Positions 24,621 to 35,539 of a stretch of 64,000 bases of DNA are shown in pieces. The position numbers were made by a program, and so were the translations under genes. Origin of the DNA: Dioscorea cayenensis subsp. rotundata (lineage: Eukaryota > Streptophyta > Magnoliopsida > Dioscoreales > Dioscoreaceae); NCBI RefSeq assembly GCF_009730915.1, contig NC_052479.1:2108001-2172000 (forward strand). The letters run 5' to 3'. The first letter of the stretch is position 1. Each line of letters starts with the position of its first letter. A model generated the notes under the pieces. The model saw only the letters and a list, made by a program, of their open reading frames with translations. It searched no databases and was not told the DNA's origin.

Positions 24621-26195
24621 TAAACAGTGGCCTTAGGCAAAGTGGCTCCAATTATTTCTTTAATTTATTAATATCATATTTTTCTCTTTTATTCCGCGCG
24701 AAATTTTCTTTTTTATATACCAAAACCTTTTTCTTTATATATATTTGTGTTGGGGCCATCATTTACGCTGCGGTTTTATTCTTTATATATATATATATAT
24801 TGAAAATATAATGAGCATGTTTTCTATTTGTCAATAGATTAACTACGTTTTTTCATAAACAAATTATTTGTTTTATTTTTAAAACATACAATTTGTTAAT
24901 AATTTTTATTATAAAAAGTACATTACATAATAATAAGTTGAAATAAAAAAAATATATATAAAAGCTACATACTAAATAAGGATTTATTTTTATATGAATA
25001 AATTACAAAAAAAATTATTTTCTATTATGCTTGCATTTTGCTCTAAGGAGAGACTATTTGTAGTTAACTTGGTATCTTGAGTTTCGATTACTGTACTATC
25101 TTCATATAGTAGGAAAGCTGAATTGTGAGATATTGTGAAGCTATGTATGCATACATTTTTCCCTAATTTAGTAACCTTGGATTCTCCCATTTGGTTTATG
25201 CTTTTCTTTAAGTCTGACAGAACTACATTCGAATCTGAAAGCTGTATTTTTGTAATCTCTGAAGTTGTAATGTTCATATCAACGTTGAGATTTTTTTGAG
25301 TTTTTTTAGAGCATTGTATGTGGGTACTTTCCCTGTGTTTCAATCCTTATTTGTAGTATCTTTTCAACCTATAAAAGAATAATGTATTCATCTGAGTTTG
25401 GTATAAGAATTTTGAGCGAAGTTGTTATTTTAGATTCAATACAAATCCTTATGATATAATAACTTATCCATAGAATAATTTAGTGTTAGATTCACTTGTA
25501 AATCATAATAAAATTACATCATTTGTTTTGCATTTTATTTTATATTTATTCATAAATTTGCAAGTATTATAGGTATATTAAACATTTGGAAATTTCAATA
25601 TATATCTTAGTTAATAAAATTTTCTATATATACAAAATCACAACACTTACCTTTAGCTGCTCATCCATTTTCTTATATACTTCAATTTAGTAGCTCAAAG
25701 CTTTAGTCAATGTGATTTCATCTGTTTTTTTCTGTACTCCAATCAAAGATTCAATGATTTGTGATTTCTTTATATCTAAATAAAAACATGTCAAAATTCA
25801 TGCATTATCCATCATTCTTATTTGAGAATTTAACATGTAAATCATAATGTAATAAATGTTATTAAGATGGAGATACCTAAAGCGAAACATTTTGACATAT
25901 AAGTTGAAAAAAAAATTTACGAGGATTAAAGTGGATGTTACCCTTCATTAAATTCTTTTGAGATTTCAATACATGTAGATGTTGAAGAAAATTGACATTT
26001 ATCTTTCATTTGGAGCTTTCTAGAGTTTAGAATTCTCATTCGTTTCTTTCTATTTCTTGTAGCTTCTACCTTATTAACTCTAGGTATAAAAATAGGCTTT
26101 CTATTATGACGGGTCTTAAGCATCGGAAAGTATTATGTAAGTTCCTTGCAAATTAAAACACTGCAAATTTAAATACATATATATCATAAATCAAG
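24621..26195. other. Intergenic DNA, weak minus-strand ORFs only
   Basis: Minus-strand ORFs at 25343-24990 (117 aa, polar) and 26123-25938 (61 aa, basic) are separated by AT-rich DNA. They could be exons of an unrecognised gene, but I see no family motif and no consistent splice model. The strand and the neighbourhood of the duplicated block at 26200-26520 suggest decayed gene-derived sequence. Confidence 0.3.
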
Positions 26196-26199
26196 TGGT

Positions 26200-26520
26200 G
26201 AAAATGAATACTAGCTAAGAAGAGAATAAATGAATAATTGCAAGCCAATAAAGAGCTAGGCCTTTATTGTTTTGTGAAGTGTACAAATAACATACAAATG
26301 AAAGAATCTCATACATTTTCATCCAAAAAAAAAATTGACAATTAAACAATTGCAAGGAAGGATTAAAATTGATGCAAACTGATGGGATTATGTAGCATTT
26401 TAGATCTCGGAGATCGATAGCGGAGCATTGTTTGGGAAGAGTACCATAGTAGTAGTAGTTAATGAAGTAGTTGTGTGATACTAGATACTTTTCCTTTTCC
26501 TCTGTCGTCTGTTCCAAGTG
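26200..26520. repeat. Segmental duplication copy A, left part
   Basis: AAGGAAGGATTAAAATTGAT and GAGCATTGTTTGGGAAGAGTAC in this block match, in the same order, AAGGAAGGATGAGC and GAGTGTTGTTTGGGAAGATTAC at 33030-33135. The right part of the same copy resumes after 28950, so the gypsy-like LTR at 26521-28947 interrupts it. Confidence 0.65.
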
Positions 26521-28947
26521 TTTTCTTTAGTGCATGTTTGGTTTATCTTGGGGGATTTCCTGGGTGTAAAGTAGCCCTTTTTTTAGGTTTTTCGGTCTTA
26601 AAACATAAACACACTCGTGTTTAGGCCGTGTTTATACCCGAGCTTTTTACTGGAGAGTGTTTGGCTTGATTTTGGAGCAAAATTGGCCAACATGTAATAA
26701 GCACGACCTGAAGTACACTCGTGCTTTTGAAAGAACAACCCTGCTAGGAGACCACCTCCCGTGCTGAGTGTTTTCTAAAATTCCAGAGATTTACACTGGG
26801 TGAAGCATGCCCGTGCTTTCCTAGAGAAGTCTAAAAGTGTTTCACTGCAGCAAGTTACTGTAGCACTGTTACTGTAATAGTGCACGGGGTGAAGCACGCT
26901 CGTGAAAACACGCCCATACTTTGCTTTTTCAGCCAAGATTTAAAGGCCTTCTGAGCCTTTTTGTAAAGAATAACGCTATTCATCCCAAAATAGTATCCCG
27001 AACACAACCCCGGAGATGGGGTTGCCAAAAAAAAAAGAAAAAAAAAAGGAGAAAATGTAACCCAAGAGATGGGGTTTGCTCTCAGGACGCTATTTCGGGA
27101 TGAATAACACTACTCTTTTGTAAACCCTAACCCTTACTCCTCCTTCCCTCTTCTTCCTCTCTTTCCTTTGGTGATCTCTTGGAGCTAGAAGAGAAGTGCT
27201 AGCCTTGTTCTTCTGACCTAGGAGCCAAGATCCATCCATTTTAATTCTTGAATCCTTGAGGTGATGAATGATCTAGGTCTTGATCTATTGGCTTGATCCA
27301 TGTTCTTTTTTGTTGGTTATTGCTTTGAAAACTTGAGAGTTTGATTTAGGATGTTATAGATTTCTTGGATCGTTGAATCCTTGAACCATTGCTTGTTAGG
27401 ATTCTTGAGTACTGTAGCACCAATTAAACTTGGTTGTTTCTTGGGATTCTTTGGTATAGAGTGAAGTTAAAACCCTTAAAAATTCATTGGGAACCTTAGT
27501 AGCAAGCCTTGAGCCAACCCTAGGGTTGAATTAGGGTTTCATGGCATTTATAACCTAGGGTTTCTTTCTTGCTTTTCTTTGTGTAATTGTTGTTGTTGTT
27601 GTGTGGGTGTGTTTGTTTGGTTAGGCGGTGAAGCCTCATTGTGAGGCAAGGAACTCGCGGAGGAGTAGCGCGCATGGGGTTTCTCACCTAAGTTGTGAGT
27701 GGGGTTTTATATTGCATAATTCTTTTAGAATATCAAATTGTGAACCTTATATTTGTTTTAAATTGAAAGCTTTCTGTGGTTTTATCATCATGAAACGATG
27801 TTTGGATGAAATATTTATATGGTTGATTTATGAGCAAGTATATGGCTATTTGATGATTATGAGCATAGAAATTTACAAATGTTGTTTTATTGCATTGGAA
27901 CCATGGTTTTACGCTCTTAAGCATGCAATTCTTGTGAATTTTATTATATGGAATGATGCTCTTTCCTGGCATGAGGATATTGTCCTGTTTATGGAACTTG
28001 GCTTTATATTGTTGTGATGATATTATTGTTACACCTACGGGTGGTTGATGGTGATGGGGTTGTAACCCGCTTGCTGCAGTAGGAGGGTCCCTACGTGCCA
28101 TCCTTTAGAGGTGGCGTGGAAGACCTGGTTGTGCTTAATTATCCATCTTAGGTGGAACGTAGAGTCCTAACTAGATGATACATCGGTATTCTGGAGTCAC
28201 TATATTGAACCGGTGGGTCAACGTCAAGGACATGAGGGCTTTGACGGCTCTAAACTTAGTCGCGACCATGTCTATAGTTTAGAGAGTTTTCTAGACCATT
28301 CATCGATTTACCAAGAAGTGCTATATTAATTGAGAATTCGTGATTCTTATTATGAAATCTTGTACAATGTTCCTTCTTATATTTGAGAAGAATGAGTTTA
28401 TAATGAGTTTATGGTTGAAGTTTTGCAAACTCGAATTGTTCTTGAAAATGACTTATGAAATTGAAACCCTGACTTGTGGTAATGTATCATTATGGTGGTT
28501 ATGGGTTTTACTGTATATATATGTATGTTATATGTTGCATCATTTAAAGCAACTAGTAGCGTGGCTACGAAGCGGTGTGTTGGGCATCCACTGTTTGCTT
28601 TCATTTATCTTTAGTATATGTATGTTATCTTTTGAGCATGTACTTGTTGAATTAGAACATGGATCCACTAGTGTGTTTGAACTTTGTGTGCTTGAGCTGC
28701 TTGCTTGTCTAGTTTCTTGGAAACTTTATTGTGTTTGTGGCGAGTACACTCCATTGAACTCTATTTTCATGTTATTATTGTTACTTTCTTTGTGTATCTG
28801 TGTTTTTATTTTGTACATCCTGCTCTGTGTCCCTCATTCTAGGAGTTTTGTTAGCCTTGCGACGACTTGAGCGTAGAGTGGTGCGGTATCCCTCCTCGAG
28901 TTGTTCCGGCGGTTGTCGTGTCCCGGGGTCACGGGTCGGAGTGTGAC
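26521..28947 (+). mobile_element. Gypsy-like LTR (solo or truncated)
   Basis: About 2.4 kb of non-coding, moderately GC-rich sequence inserted between the two halves of a duplicated block. The left third holds many CACTCGTG/CACGCCCGTG-like words. The middle has a CT-rich leader-like stretch after AAACCCTAACCC, and the right part a GC-rich block (GGCGTGGAAGACCTGG, GGTGGGTCAACGTCAAGG). It ends CGGGTCGGAGTGTGACA, a form common at the 3' end of plant Ty3/gypsy LTRs. No gag or pol frame is present. The left boundary is uncertain and I could not confirm a target duplication. ORFs in it (for example 28340-28870) are accidental. Confidence 0.5.
26979..27103. mobile_element. Short MITE inside the gypsy-like LTR
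   Basis: The ends TTCATCCCAAAATAG and, reverse-complemented, TCATCCCGAAATAG are inverted repeats. GAATAACGCTA (26968-26978) and GAATAACACTA (27102-27112) flank and partly overlap the ends as direct repeats, so a 9-11-bp target duplication is likely. The interior is purine-rich (A/G tract) and non-coding. It is nested in the LTR and so is younger than it. Confidence 0.65.
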
Positions 28948-29629
28948 AGGTTGTCTTGCTGAGATAGTTACAAATAGCAAACAAATCCATATTTATATAG
29001 TGTGTTTAGCCTTTTCTTCTCTCATTATTGACATGGTTTTTTAAACAGTATTTTTTATATAATATGTTTGAATCTTTCATTAGAGATATCATGGATTTTG
29101 TTGTCGGCTCTTCGTAAAAGAAGATAATATTTAGTTGTTATTAACAATAATTCATAATTTAGTGATTAGGACAAAATCTATATAGGATTAAGATACAATA
29201 TAAAGGGTTGAGAAATGTAAATTGTTGGCTATAACGTTATATTTCAAATTTTCCTTCATAATATGGTTTTATGGTTACTTTAACCATTTCATAGTAATAT
29301 CATTTTCACTAGCATTTTGCTATTCACTTTGTCTCAAATTTAATAGTTGAGGGTTATGATTTTTCAAATATGACTTTTTGTGTAATGTATTTGCATATTT
29401 AGTCAGAGATATCAAGGATTCTGTTGTCAGCTCATTGTCAAAGAAGATAAGATTTGCGTTTGATTTTCAAAAATTTTTATAAATAAATGTTTTTTTTAAC
29501 CTATTTGACCAAAGAATTTTCTCAAGCCATTAGATGGCTATTATAATTAATGAGAATACATCATGTGTGTTAAGGAGAAAATCCATTTGGGATAAAGATA
29601 TGATATCAAGGGTTGAGAAATATATATTA
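28948..29629. repeat. Segmental duplication copy A, right part, with 327-bp tandem units
   Basis: AGAGATATCATGGATTTTG (about 29078) and AGAGATATCAAGGATTCTG (about 29405) start two tandem units about 327 bp apart; a third relative, CAGAGATATCAGTGATGATT, lies at 33283. The first tandem unit is continuous through GGGTTGAGAAATG ... GGTTACTTTAACCATTTCATAG ... ATATCATTTTC. The second carries both the MITE at 29630 and the LTR at 30049. Confidence 0.75.
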
Positions 29630-29960
29630 GGTCAAAATATCAAAATAGTATCTCTATTTTGCTTTTTTCGCCCTTTTAGTCCCTCTAATATAAAATCTGT
29701 TTTTTTTTTTGTTTTCGTATTTGCACATTTATATCATTTTGGTCCCTCCAATTGATGGATTTTCCCTTTTGGTCATTCTAGTTGATGAACTGGAGGGACC
29801 AAAAAGGACTAAAAATGTGCAAATACCAGAACAAAAAAAACGGATTTTACAGCTAAGGATGAAAATGTGCAAATACGAGGATCAGAAGGGCAGATTTTAT
29901 ATTAGAGGGACTAAAATGTCCGAAAACACAAAATAAAGGGACAATTTTGATATTTATACC
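29630..29960. mobile_element. MULE-type MITE with perfect 9-bp target duplication
   Basis: Termini GGTCAAAATATCAAAATAGT and, reverse-complemented, GGTATAAATATCAAAATTGT begin inverted repeats of about 65 bp that include TTTTAGTCCCTCTAATATAA. The element is flanked by TATATATTA on both sides (29621-29629 and 29961-29969), a 9-bp duplication as in Mutator-like elements. The unit at 29078 gives the sequence without insertion. It is non-coding. Confidence 0.92.
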
Positions 29961-30048
29961 TATATATTACGGATTATGTTGTTATATTTCAATTTTTTTT
30001 TATCATATTACTATTTTGTGGTGGGGTTAACCATTTAATAGTCATATA

Positions 30049-31218
30049 TGTTAGTGCAACCGCACTATTTATTGGCATGATTTGACACCTAGACCAAGTG
30101 ATGTGGCAACCAAGGTGACAAAGCATAATTGATGATGTGGCAAGCATGGTGACATGGCAAGGAGACTTGGAGTGCAAGGCAAACATCTTGAAGATCTTGA
30201 TGGAGCTATTTTTAGTAAATCTCTAACATGGAGCCAAAATATCTTGAAGATCATGGTGAAGCTATCTTAAAGATCTTGGTGGAGTTATTTTTGGCAATGC
30301 ATTACAACTTGAAGACAAGATCATATCAAGACCATATTTAGGTGATTTGATTGAAGACTAAATATGGTGGAGCTTAATTAAGGAAAGATCTATTCATGGT
30401 GTGAATGAAGATTAATTGAAGATATGATTTGAAGAATCCTTGATGAGGATTGATTGAAGTCTATTAACGGCAAGATTTTAGGACCAAACTTGGGTGAATT
30501 GAAGATCAAGTTTGGAGAATCTTTGAAGACCAAATTTAGGTGAATTGAAGACTAAGTTTGGTAAGTTTCATGAAAGACGCACAAGGACATGCGCCCCTTG
30601 AGAGGGGACTGCGTGATGAGGAGCTGAGAAGGTAGGCTAGTTGCCGGCAGTCGGGATCGGGAGATTTGGCTGCATCGACTCGGACTAAGCATGACCGGGA
30701 GGTTGATGGGTCTTGAGGTCGTCCGCAACGTAACCAGAACTCAGTCAAGTCAGCAGTCAGGGCCATGTTGTAATTTATGTTACAACAGGAGTTGCATCAG
30801 CTAATTTCGGCAGGTTTTTAAATTAGTAGCCGCGGAGATTCTAAAAGAGGTATGTGCTATATTTGGGATGTTGAGGCGTCTATATAAGCTACCTTGCTCG
30901 TAGATTGTATGTGTGACTCTTGGGTGACTCTTTGAGGAGAGTGTGTGAGCACCAAACAATCTAGAGAGAGTAGTGATCTTTATTGTTGAGAGTGTGAGTG
31001 ACAAGTGTTTGTACTCATCTATTTTTACCTCTTTTAGTGGATTGTTTATCTCCGGGCTTGGCCCCCCAGACGTAGGCGAGTGGACGCCGAACTGGGTTAC
31101 CAACGTTGTGTGTCTCCTTGTGTTTGTTTGTGTGGTTTTTCTTTATTGGTTTGTGTGAGACTTCTATGAGTGCTTAAGTGCTACTTAATACCCACAAACC
31201 ACACCAGAGGAACTAACA
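30049..31218 (+). mobile_element. Solo copia-like LTR (family copy 2)
   Basis: Runs from TGTTAGTGCAACCGC to ACTAACA (TG...CA) and is flanked by ATATA (30044-30048) and ATATC (31219-31223), a 5-bp duplication with one change. Modules with GAAGATCAAG/GAAGACCAA repeat in the first half, a GC-rich block (GGCAGTCGGGATCGGG, CCGGGAGGTTGATGGG) follows, and TCTATATAAGC near 30882 could be the LTR TATA box. No internal retrotransposon genes are present, so it is a solo LTR. Diverged relatives lie in reverse at 4480-5480 and 41300-42196. Confidence 0.85.
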
Positions 31219-31277
31219 ATATCATTTTCAATAGTATTTGTGTATTTTACATATCAAGTTGTTTTCATCATCTCATT

Positions 31278-31282
<5 letters not shown>

Positions 31283-31354
<72 letters not shown>

Positions 31355-31411
31355 TGCATATATATAAATATTATGTGTTACTTTCTTTGTTTATATATAT
31401 ATATATATATA
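31283..31411. repeat. Compound CT/TA/CA microsatellite
   Basis: (CT)n at 31283-31312, (TA)n to about 31332, (CA)n to about 31352, then a second TA run at about 31394-31411. The overlapping short ORFs are products of this repeat. Confidence 0.9.
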
Positions 31412-31615
31412 GACGTACATCTATAACAACTTAATTTGGGAGTTTGCATTTGTGCCAATCTTTATTCTCTAGTTTGTTAGAACGTTTTTCTTTTATTATC
31501 TAGGTCTACATTTTTTTTTCTCTATGTATTTTTCTCTATTGCTTGCTTTAGTTTTTGTTTGTCTTCCATTTTCTTTCTCAAAGTCCTAACAATCATTTTT
31601 TTTTTATTATGTTAG

Positions 31616-32515
31616 TATGAGAGAGAAGTATTGCAACCTTTTATTGAAATCATCCCTCAAGATATTATCGAAGAAGTCACTGCATTTATTGCTTCAACAT
31701 CTTCTAGATCTCTTCATGATCTCAAGATATTACGTGTCTTGTAATTTCATTCATTATATTCATAACATAAAATCCATAGTTGCTTCTTTGAATTATGAGT
31801 ATATATATTGCAGTTGTAAGCATTTTTATGTAGCATCTATAAGTCAAAAAGTTGGGCAGTCAATGTGAGTTGACAATTTATGGTGTCTTGACATTAAGGA
31901 TTTTTTTTTTTTCTTCAAAATTGTGCCCGAAGAGACAATTTGGAAGCTAGTTTAGTGCTTGGATAGTAAAAACTTATCATTTATTTTGTTTATCATGGTA
32001 GATAATTATAGTACTAATATTGAAAAATATTTTGAAATTGTTTTTCAAATAGAATATATCAAGTTGAAAATGGATTTAGGCATCTATCATCTAACAAATG
32101 CAGCTTTTATAGGTAATTTACTTGCTAGCTATGTATAGTAAGGGGGATTATTTTGTACAAAAATCAGGAAACACGTCATTCTGACATGACAATGCTCAAC
32201 ATGGTTTCTAATGGAAAAGTTGATAATGCCTCAAAACCATTAGAAAGCAAACAAAAAAGTAATTATACGATAAATAATTGTAGACATTCTGTAACAAAAT
32301 TATTTAGAGATATAGTATGGAGTACTAGTATAGAAAGTAAATGGATAGAAAAAGAGGGGTGGGAGTGTGAGAGCCATTTGCGTGGTTGAAAAGGTAGTGA
32401 TATAATTTCTAATGAATGGTTAGGTGAAGATGGATTAGTGAGAGAGTTTTGCAGTCAAGTTTATAGATGGAAATATGAATTTAATTTGTTTACAAAACTT
32501 ATATAATGCTTGTAG
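31616..32515 (+). pseudogene. F-box protein (At2g35280-type) gene remnant
   Basis: After a good acceptor (TTATGTTAG before 31616), one frame reads EIIPQDIIEEVTAFIASTSS, then RSLHDLKILRV. A GT-AG intron (31741-31813) joins it to CKHFYVAS. This resembles the F-box of plant At2g35280-like proteins (IPxDLLxEIxxxVAxSS...CKxF). Further down, LQNCARRDNLEASLVLG and GIYHLTNAAFIGNLLASY resemble the repeat-like core of that family, and FCSQVYRWKYEFNLF the C-terminal Cys/Trp motif. Stop codons after QSM, LVLG and ASYV, and no visible first exon with an ATG, argue for a pseudogene. F-box proteins of this type would be SCF ubiquitin-ligase adaptors. Confidence 0.5.
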
Positions 32516-32929
32516 TGGTTTTTTTTTTTTTATCACAGTTGTCTGTGTGTATAATGTAGTGTTTTATGGGTGTATTTTTGAATGACCAATATGTAATGGA
32601 ATTTTAAAGCAATGTCTAAAATTTCACCGTTATAATTCATTTATTTGTTTAGTAATTAATTTCAAAATAAGTTTGGACTTAGGCTAGCATGGATTTTGAG
32701 AATTTAAAAGCTACATCATAATAACGCATTTAATGTTCTTAGAAAGTAGTTACATATGGTGCGTAGTTTGGCTAAGACACAGGCAGATAGTCACATTCAC
32801 ACACACACACACATATATATATATACATATTTGTCTTAGATATTAGATATTATAAACCAACATTACTATATCTAGATTTCTCCACTTAAAAGGCAACATG
32901 TTGTACTTGATGTTCTTCGTTTTAGCGCT

Positions 32930-33380
32930 TAAGATTTGAATAAAGAAGAAAGATAACTTAAAACTGCAAGGAACGATATGTTAAAAAAAAATTGTTTGAC
33001 AATTAAACAATAATAATAATAAGGAAGGATGAGCAAAAAGGGATCTTGGATGGATTAAAATTTACAAACACTGAAGGAATTATATACCACATTAGATTTA
33101 GGAGAATGATGATAGAGTGTTGTTTGGGAAGATTACTCTAGTTCTATCAGGCTTTTTTTAAGCCATAAATACTGTACAAATGCATATATATATAGAGAGA
33201 GATGGGTGGTTTTGGTTCTTCTTCTTTGATTATTGATATGATTCTTTAAATGATATTTTTCATATAATATTCTTGCATCTCTTGTCAGAGATATCAGTGA
33301 TGATTTTGTCGGGTCTTTTAAAAGAAGAGCATATTTGGTTTAGATTTGTAAATTTAATATATAAATAAATAGTTTTATTC
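32930..33380. repeat. Segmental duplication copy B (uninterrupted)
   Basis: Carries the two parts seen separately at 26200-26520 and after 28960: TTGTTTGGGAAGATTAC, then TCTTCTTTGATTATTGATATG and CAGAGATATCAGTGATGATT. It lacks the 2.4-kb LTR, so it approximates the ancestral arrangement. Confidence 0.6.
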
Positions 33381-33399
33381 TATGTATTGGAATAAATGC

Positions 33400-33520
33400 T
33401 AGATCCATCGTTCCTCCTGCCATCAAGAGGGTTTCTTCCGGTCTCGAGGTTGCTTGCCTAGTGGTAGGGCGTCAACACTAGAACCTGATCATAAAAGCAT
33501 AAGAGGTAATATTAATATAT
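33400..33520 (+). mobile_element. Possible tRNA-derived SINE fragment
   Basis: GCTTGCCTAGTGGTAGGGCG resembles a pol III A box of tRNA origin. A B box is not convincing. Weak evidence. Confidence 0.25.
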
Positions 33521-33714
33521 AGCCAGAGGAAAGCATGCATTTGTATGTTTTTTTTAATATTAATTGGTAATGAATAGGATTTTAGAAATAGAGTTAGGTT
33601 TACATCACTTTATCCATTTCATCTTTAATGTTTTTCTTTGTGAGTTAGGCCACAAATTAAGTTTTTTTTTCCTTGGCATCAACAATGAAATTAATATTCC
33701 CCAACAAACTTGCT

Positions 33715-34165
33715 AAAAAACAAAAACAAATAATAATCTATGTTACACATATTCCCATAATATAGTATACATTAATTACAGATATATATTAATTTACTAT
33801 TAAATTTAGTTGAAAGCATCTTAGAGATAAATTTAGGTTTTTTTAAAGCACAAATATCGAAATGTTCCAAAAACAACTGCTAAACAACAAAAACCTATCT
33901 AATCTAAAAAAAATAAATAAATAAGATAAACATAAATAGAGATTAAAAAAAACCTAATCTATGTCACACATGTTCCCATAAAATAGTATATGTTAATTAC
34001 AAATATATATTAATTTACTATTAAATTTAATCAAATGCATCTTAAAGATAAATTTAGGTTTTTTAAAAGCACAAATATTGAAATGTTCTAAAAACAACAT
34101 GCTAAACAACAAAAATCTATCTAATCTAATAAATAAATAAATAGAGATAAAAAAACCAATAATAT
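33715..34165. repeat. Tandem duplication, period about 221 bp
   Basis: ATCTATGTTACACATATTCC (about 33736) and ATCTATGTCACACATGTTCC (about 33957) start two units that continue in parallel through GATAAATTTAGGTTTTTT, AAGCACAAATAT and GCTAAACAACAAAAA. Confidence 0.8.
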
Positions 34166-34389
34166 ACTACAACATTAGTTTCATCATAATAATTATATGC
34201 TTTGATTTGGTATTCAACTAATAATTCTATCATCTATTTTTATATTAAAGACATAATAACAAAGCTGCCAAATTTTGTATAATATACTATTGGTAGTGGT
34301 GGTGGTGGTGATAGTTGTGATAGTTTAGAACAACACTGGTAAATAAAGCATATTAAATGCTCAGTACATTGTTTTTATTAAAACATATT

Positions 34390-35105
34390 TACCTGTGGCT
34401 TTAAATATATATCCATTCCGGGAATTGCTCTTGCACTCTCCCCTCCGGCCTCATCTTCCCCGGAAAAAAATGACCTTTGCTAAAAAATAAAAAGAGAGTC
34501 AATTTCCATCACTTTACCAAAATAAGTAAATAAATAATAATTATTAACAAAAGTATATCACTAACTAAAATACCAAAATTTCATCAAAACATCAAAATTT
34601 CATCTAGAAATCCAACTCCAAATAAAACAAAATCTCATAAAAAGAAATTAAAAAAAAAACAAAATAAAAGGTAGAATAATTTTGATGAAGATTACTTACC
34701 CAAGACTGCGGATCAACATTCAGAGCTTTCAATCCCTCCACATCCATAATAACACCAGCAACACTAGCATTATTCACCTATACCGACAAAGTGTTCGACC
34801 AAATGGCTCAAAAAAAAACCAACAAACAAAAGGACCATAGCTCAGAGATCCGAGCAATTGACTAAGATATCAAGTTTCCCAAATTCTGCTCCTATGAAGT
34901 TAGCGAGGGCGGCAACGCTGTGATTATTAGAAGAGAGGACCAAATAACGGAGAGAATAAGGGAGAGGAAGAATATCATCGGTGAGTTGGTTGTGCTTGAG
35001 GTCAAGGCGGAGAAGGCGAGGGTCTGCATCCTTTCCATCGACGGCGCTGCCATGAGTGGCATCTTCCCCGGCAAAGCCCTTCCCATCTCAAAGGGAAATT
35101 AGGGT
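34390..35105 (-). pseudogene. Short-chain dehydrogenase/reductase fragment fused to LRR-like sequence
   Basis: On the minus strand, LLRLDLKHNQLTDDILPLPY then SLRYLVLSSNNHS looks like a leucine-rich repeat. It runs straight into VAALANFIGAEFGKLDIL, and an intron (GT at TTA-GTCAAT, AG at GGTATAG) leads to VNNASVAGVIMDVEGLKALN and VDPQSW, then GTAAGT. This second half matches the co-factor-binding region of neomenthol-dehydrogenase or salutaridine-reductase-like SDRs (FGKLDILVNNAG). A possible next exon at about 34485-34390 reads SFFSGEDEAGGESARAIPG, which I do not recognise. The Rossmann TGxxxGIG motif and the YxxxK catalytic motif are missing, so this is a fragment or chimaeric pseudogene. The frame without the intron stops at VNCSDL. 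Confidence 0.5.
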
Positions 35106-35360
35106 TCCAAAAGGAAAATTAGAAAACATGTCTTCATTGACCAAATTAAGGTTGAAAACAAAAAAATTTTGTTAAAAAAAAAACCTAACATTTGTGAAAT
35201 CCAAAGAGAGGACCGCATAGAGAGAATCTCATAGCAATGTAGCTCTCCGGCCAACCGTTAACACTCTTCTTCTTCTCCTTCTTCCAAAAATCCAAGCTTT
35301 GAATGCGCGCGCGTGCACATACACACACACACAACGATCTTTCAATGTTCTCCAACCATG

Positions 35361-35507
35361 AAAATGAAGCGATGGTGTGGAGGTTCTCTTATCCTTTTCT
35401 TTGCTCTTATGCTCACTCTCAGCTGCACCCTCTTCCCTTCCACCATGAAAGCGCCACCTCTTTCCGCCGCTGCTGGGAAATTAGGGTTAAAAAAAACCAA
35501 ACCCTAG
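35361..35507 (+). CDS. Short hydrophobic ORF, doubtful
   Basis: From the ATG at about 35358-35364 the frame reads MKRWCGGSLILFFALMLTLS, then CTLFPSTMKAPPLSAAAGK, about 48 residues with one membrane-like or signal-like segment. Base composition is richer in G+C than the flanks. No family is recognised. It lies next to the dehydrogenase fragment and may itself be a remnant exon. A CA run at about 35320-35334 precedes it. Confidence 0.2.
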   Translation, partial: KMKRWCGGSLILFFALMLTLSCTLFPSTMKAPPLSAAAGKLGLKKTKP

Positions 35508-35539
35508 TGACCAAATTTCGGTTGGAGAGGGTTTGAGAG

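Noticed and set aside
27628..28101. 129-aa and 122-aa ORFs on opposite strands
   Set aside because: Both are chance frames in the same LTR; they overlap almost fully and neither has motifs.
28340..28870. 176-aa hydrophobic ORF
   Set aside because: Inside the gypsy-like LTR, Leu/Cys-rich by composition, no domain or start context.
31170..31434. Three overlapping ORFs of Ser-Leu, Tyr-Ile and Thr-His runs
   Set aside because: They are translations of the CT/TA/CA microsatellite.
33400..33520. tRNA gene
   Set aside because: Only an A-box-like word is present; no cloverleaf can be drawn.
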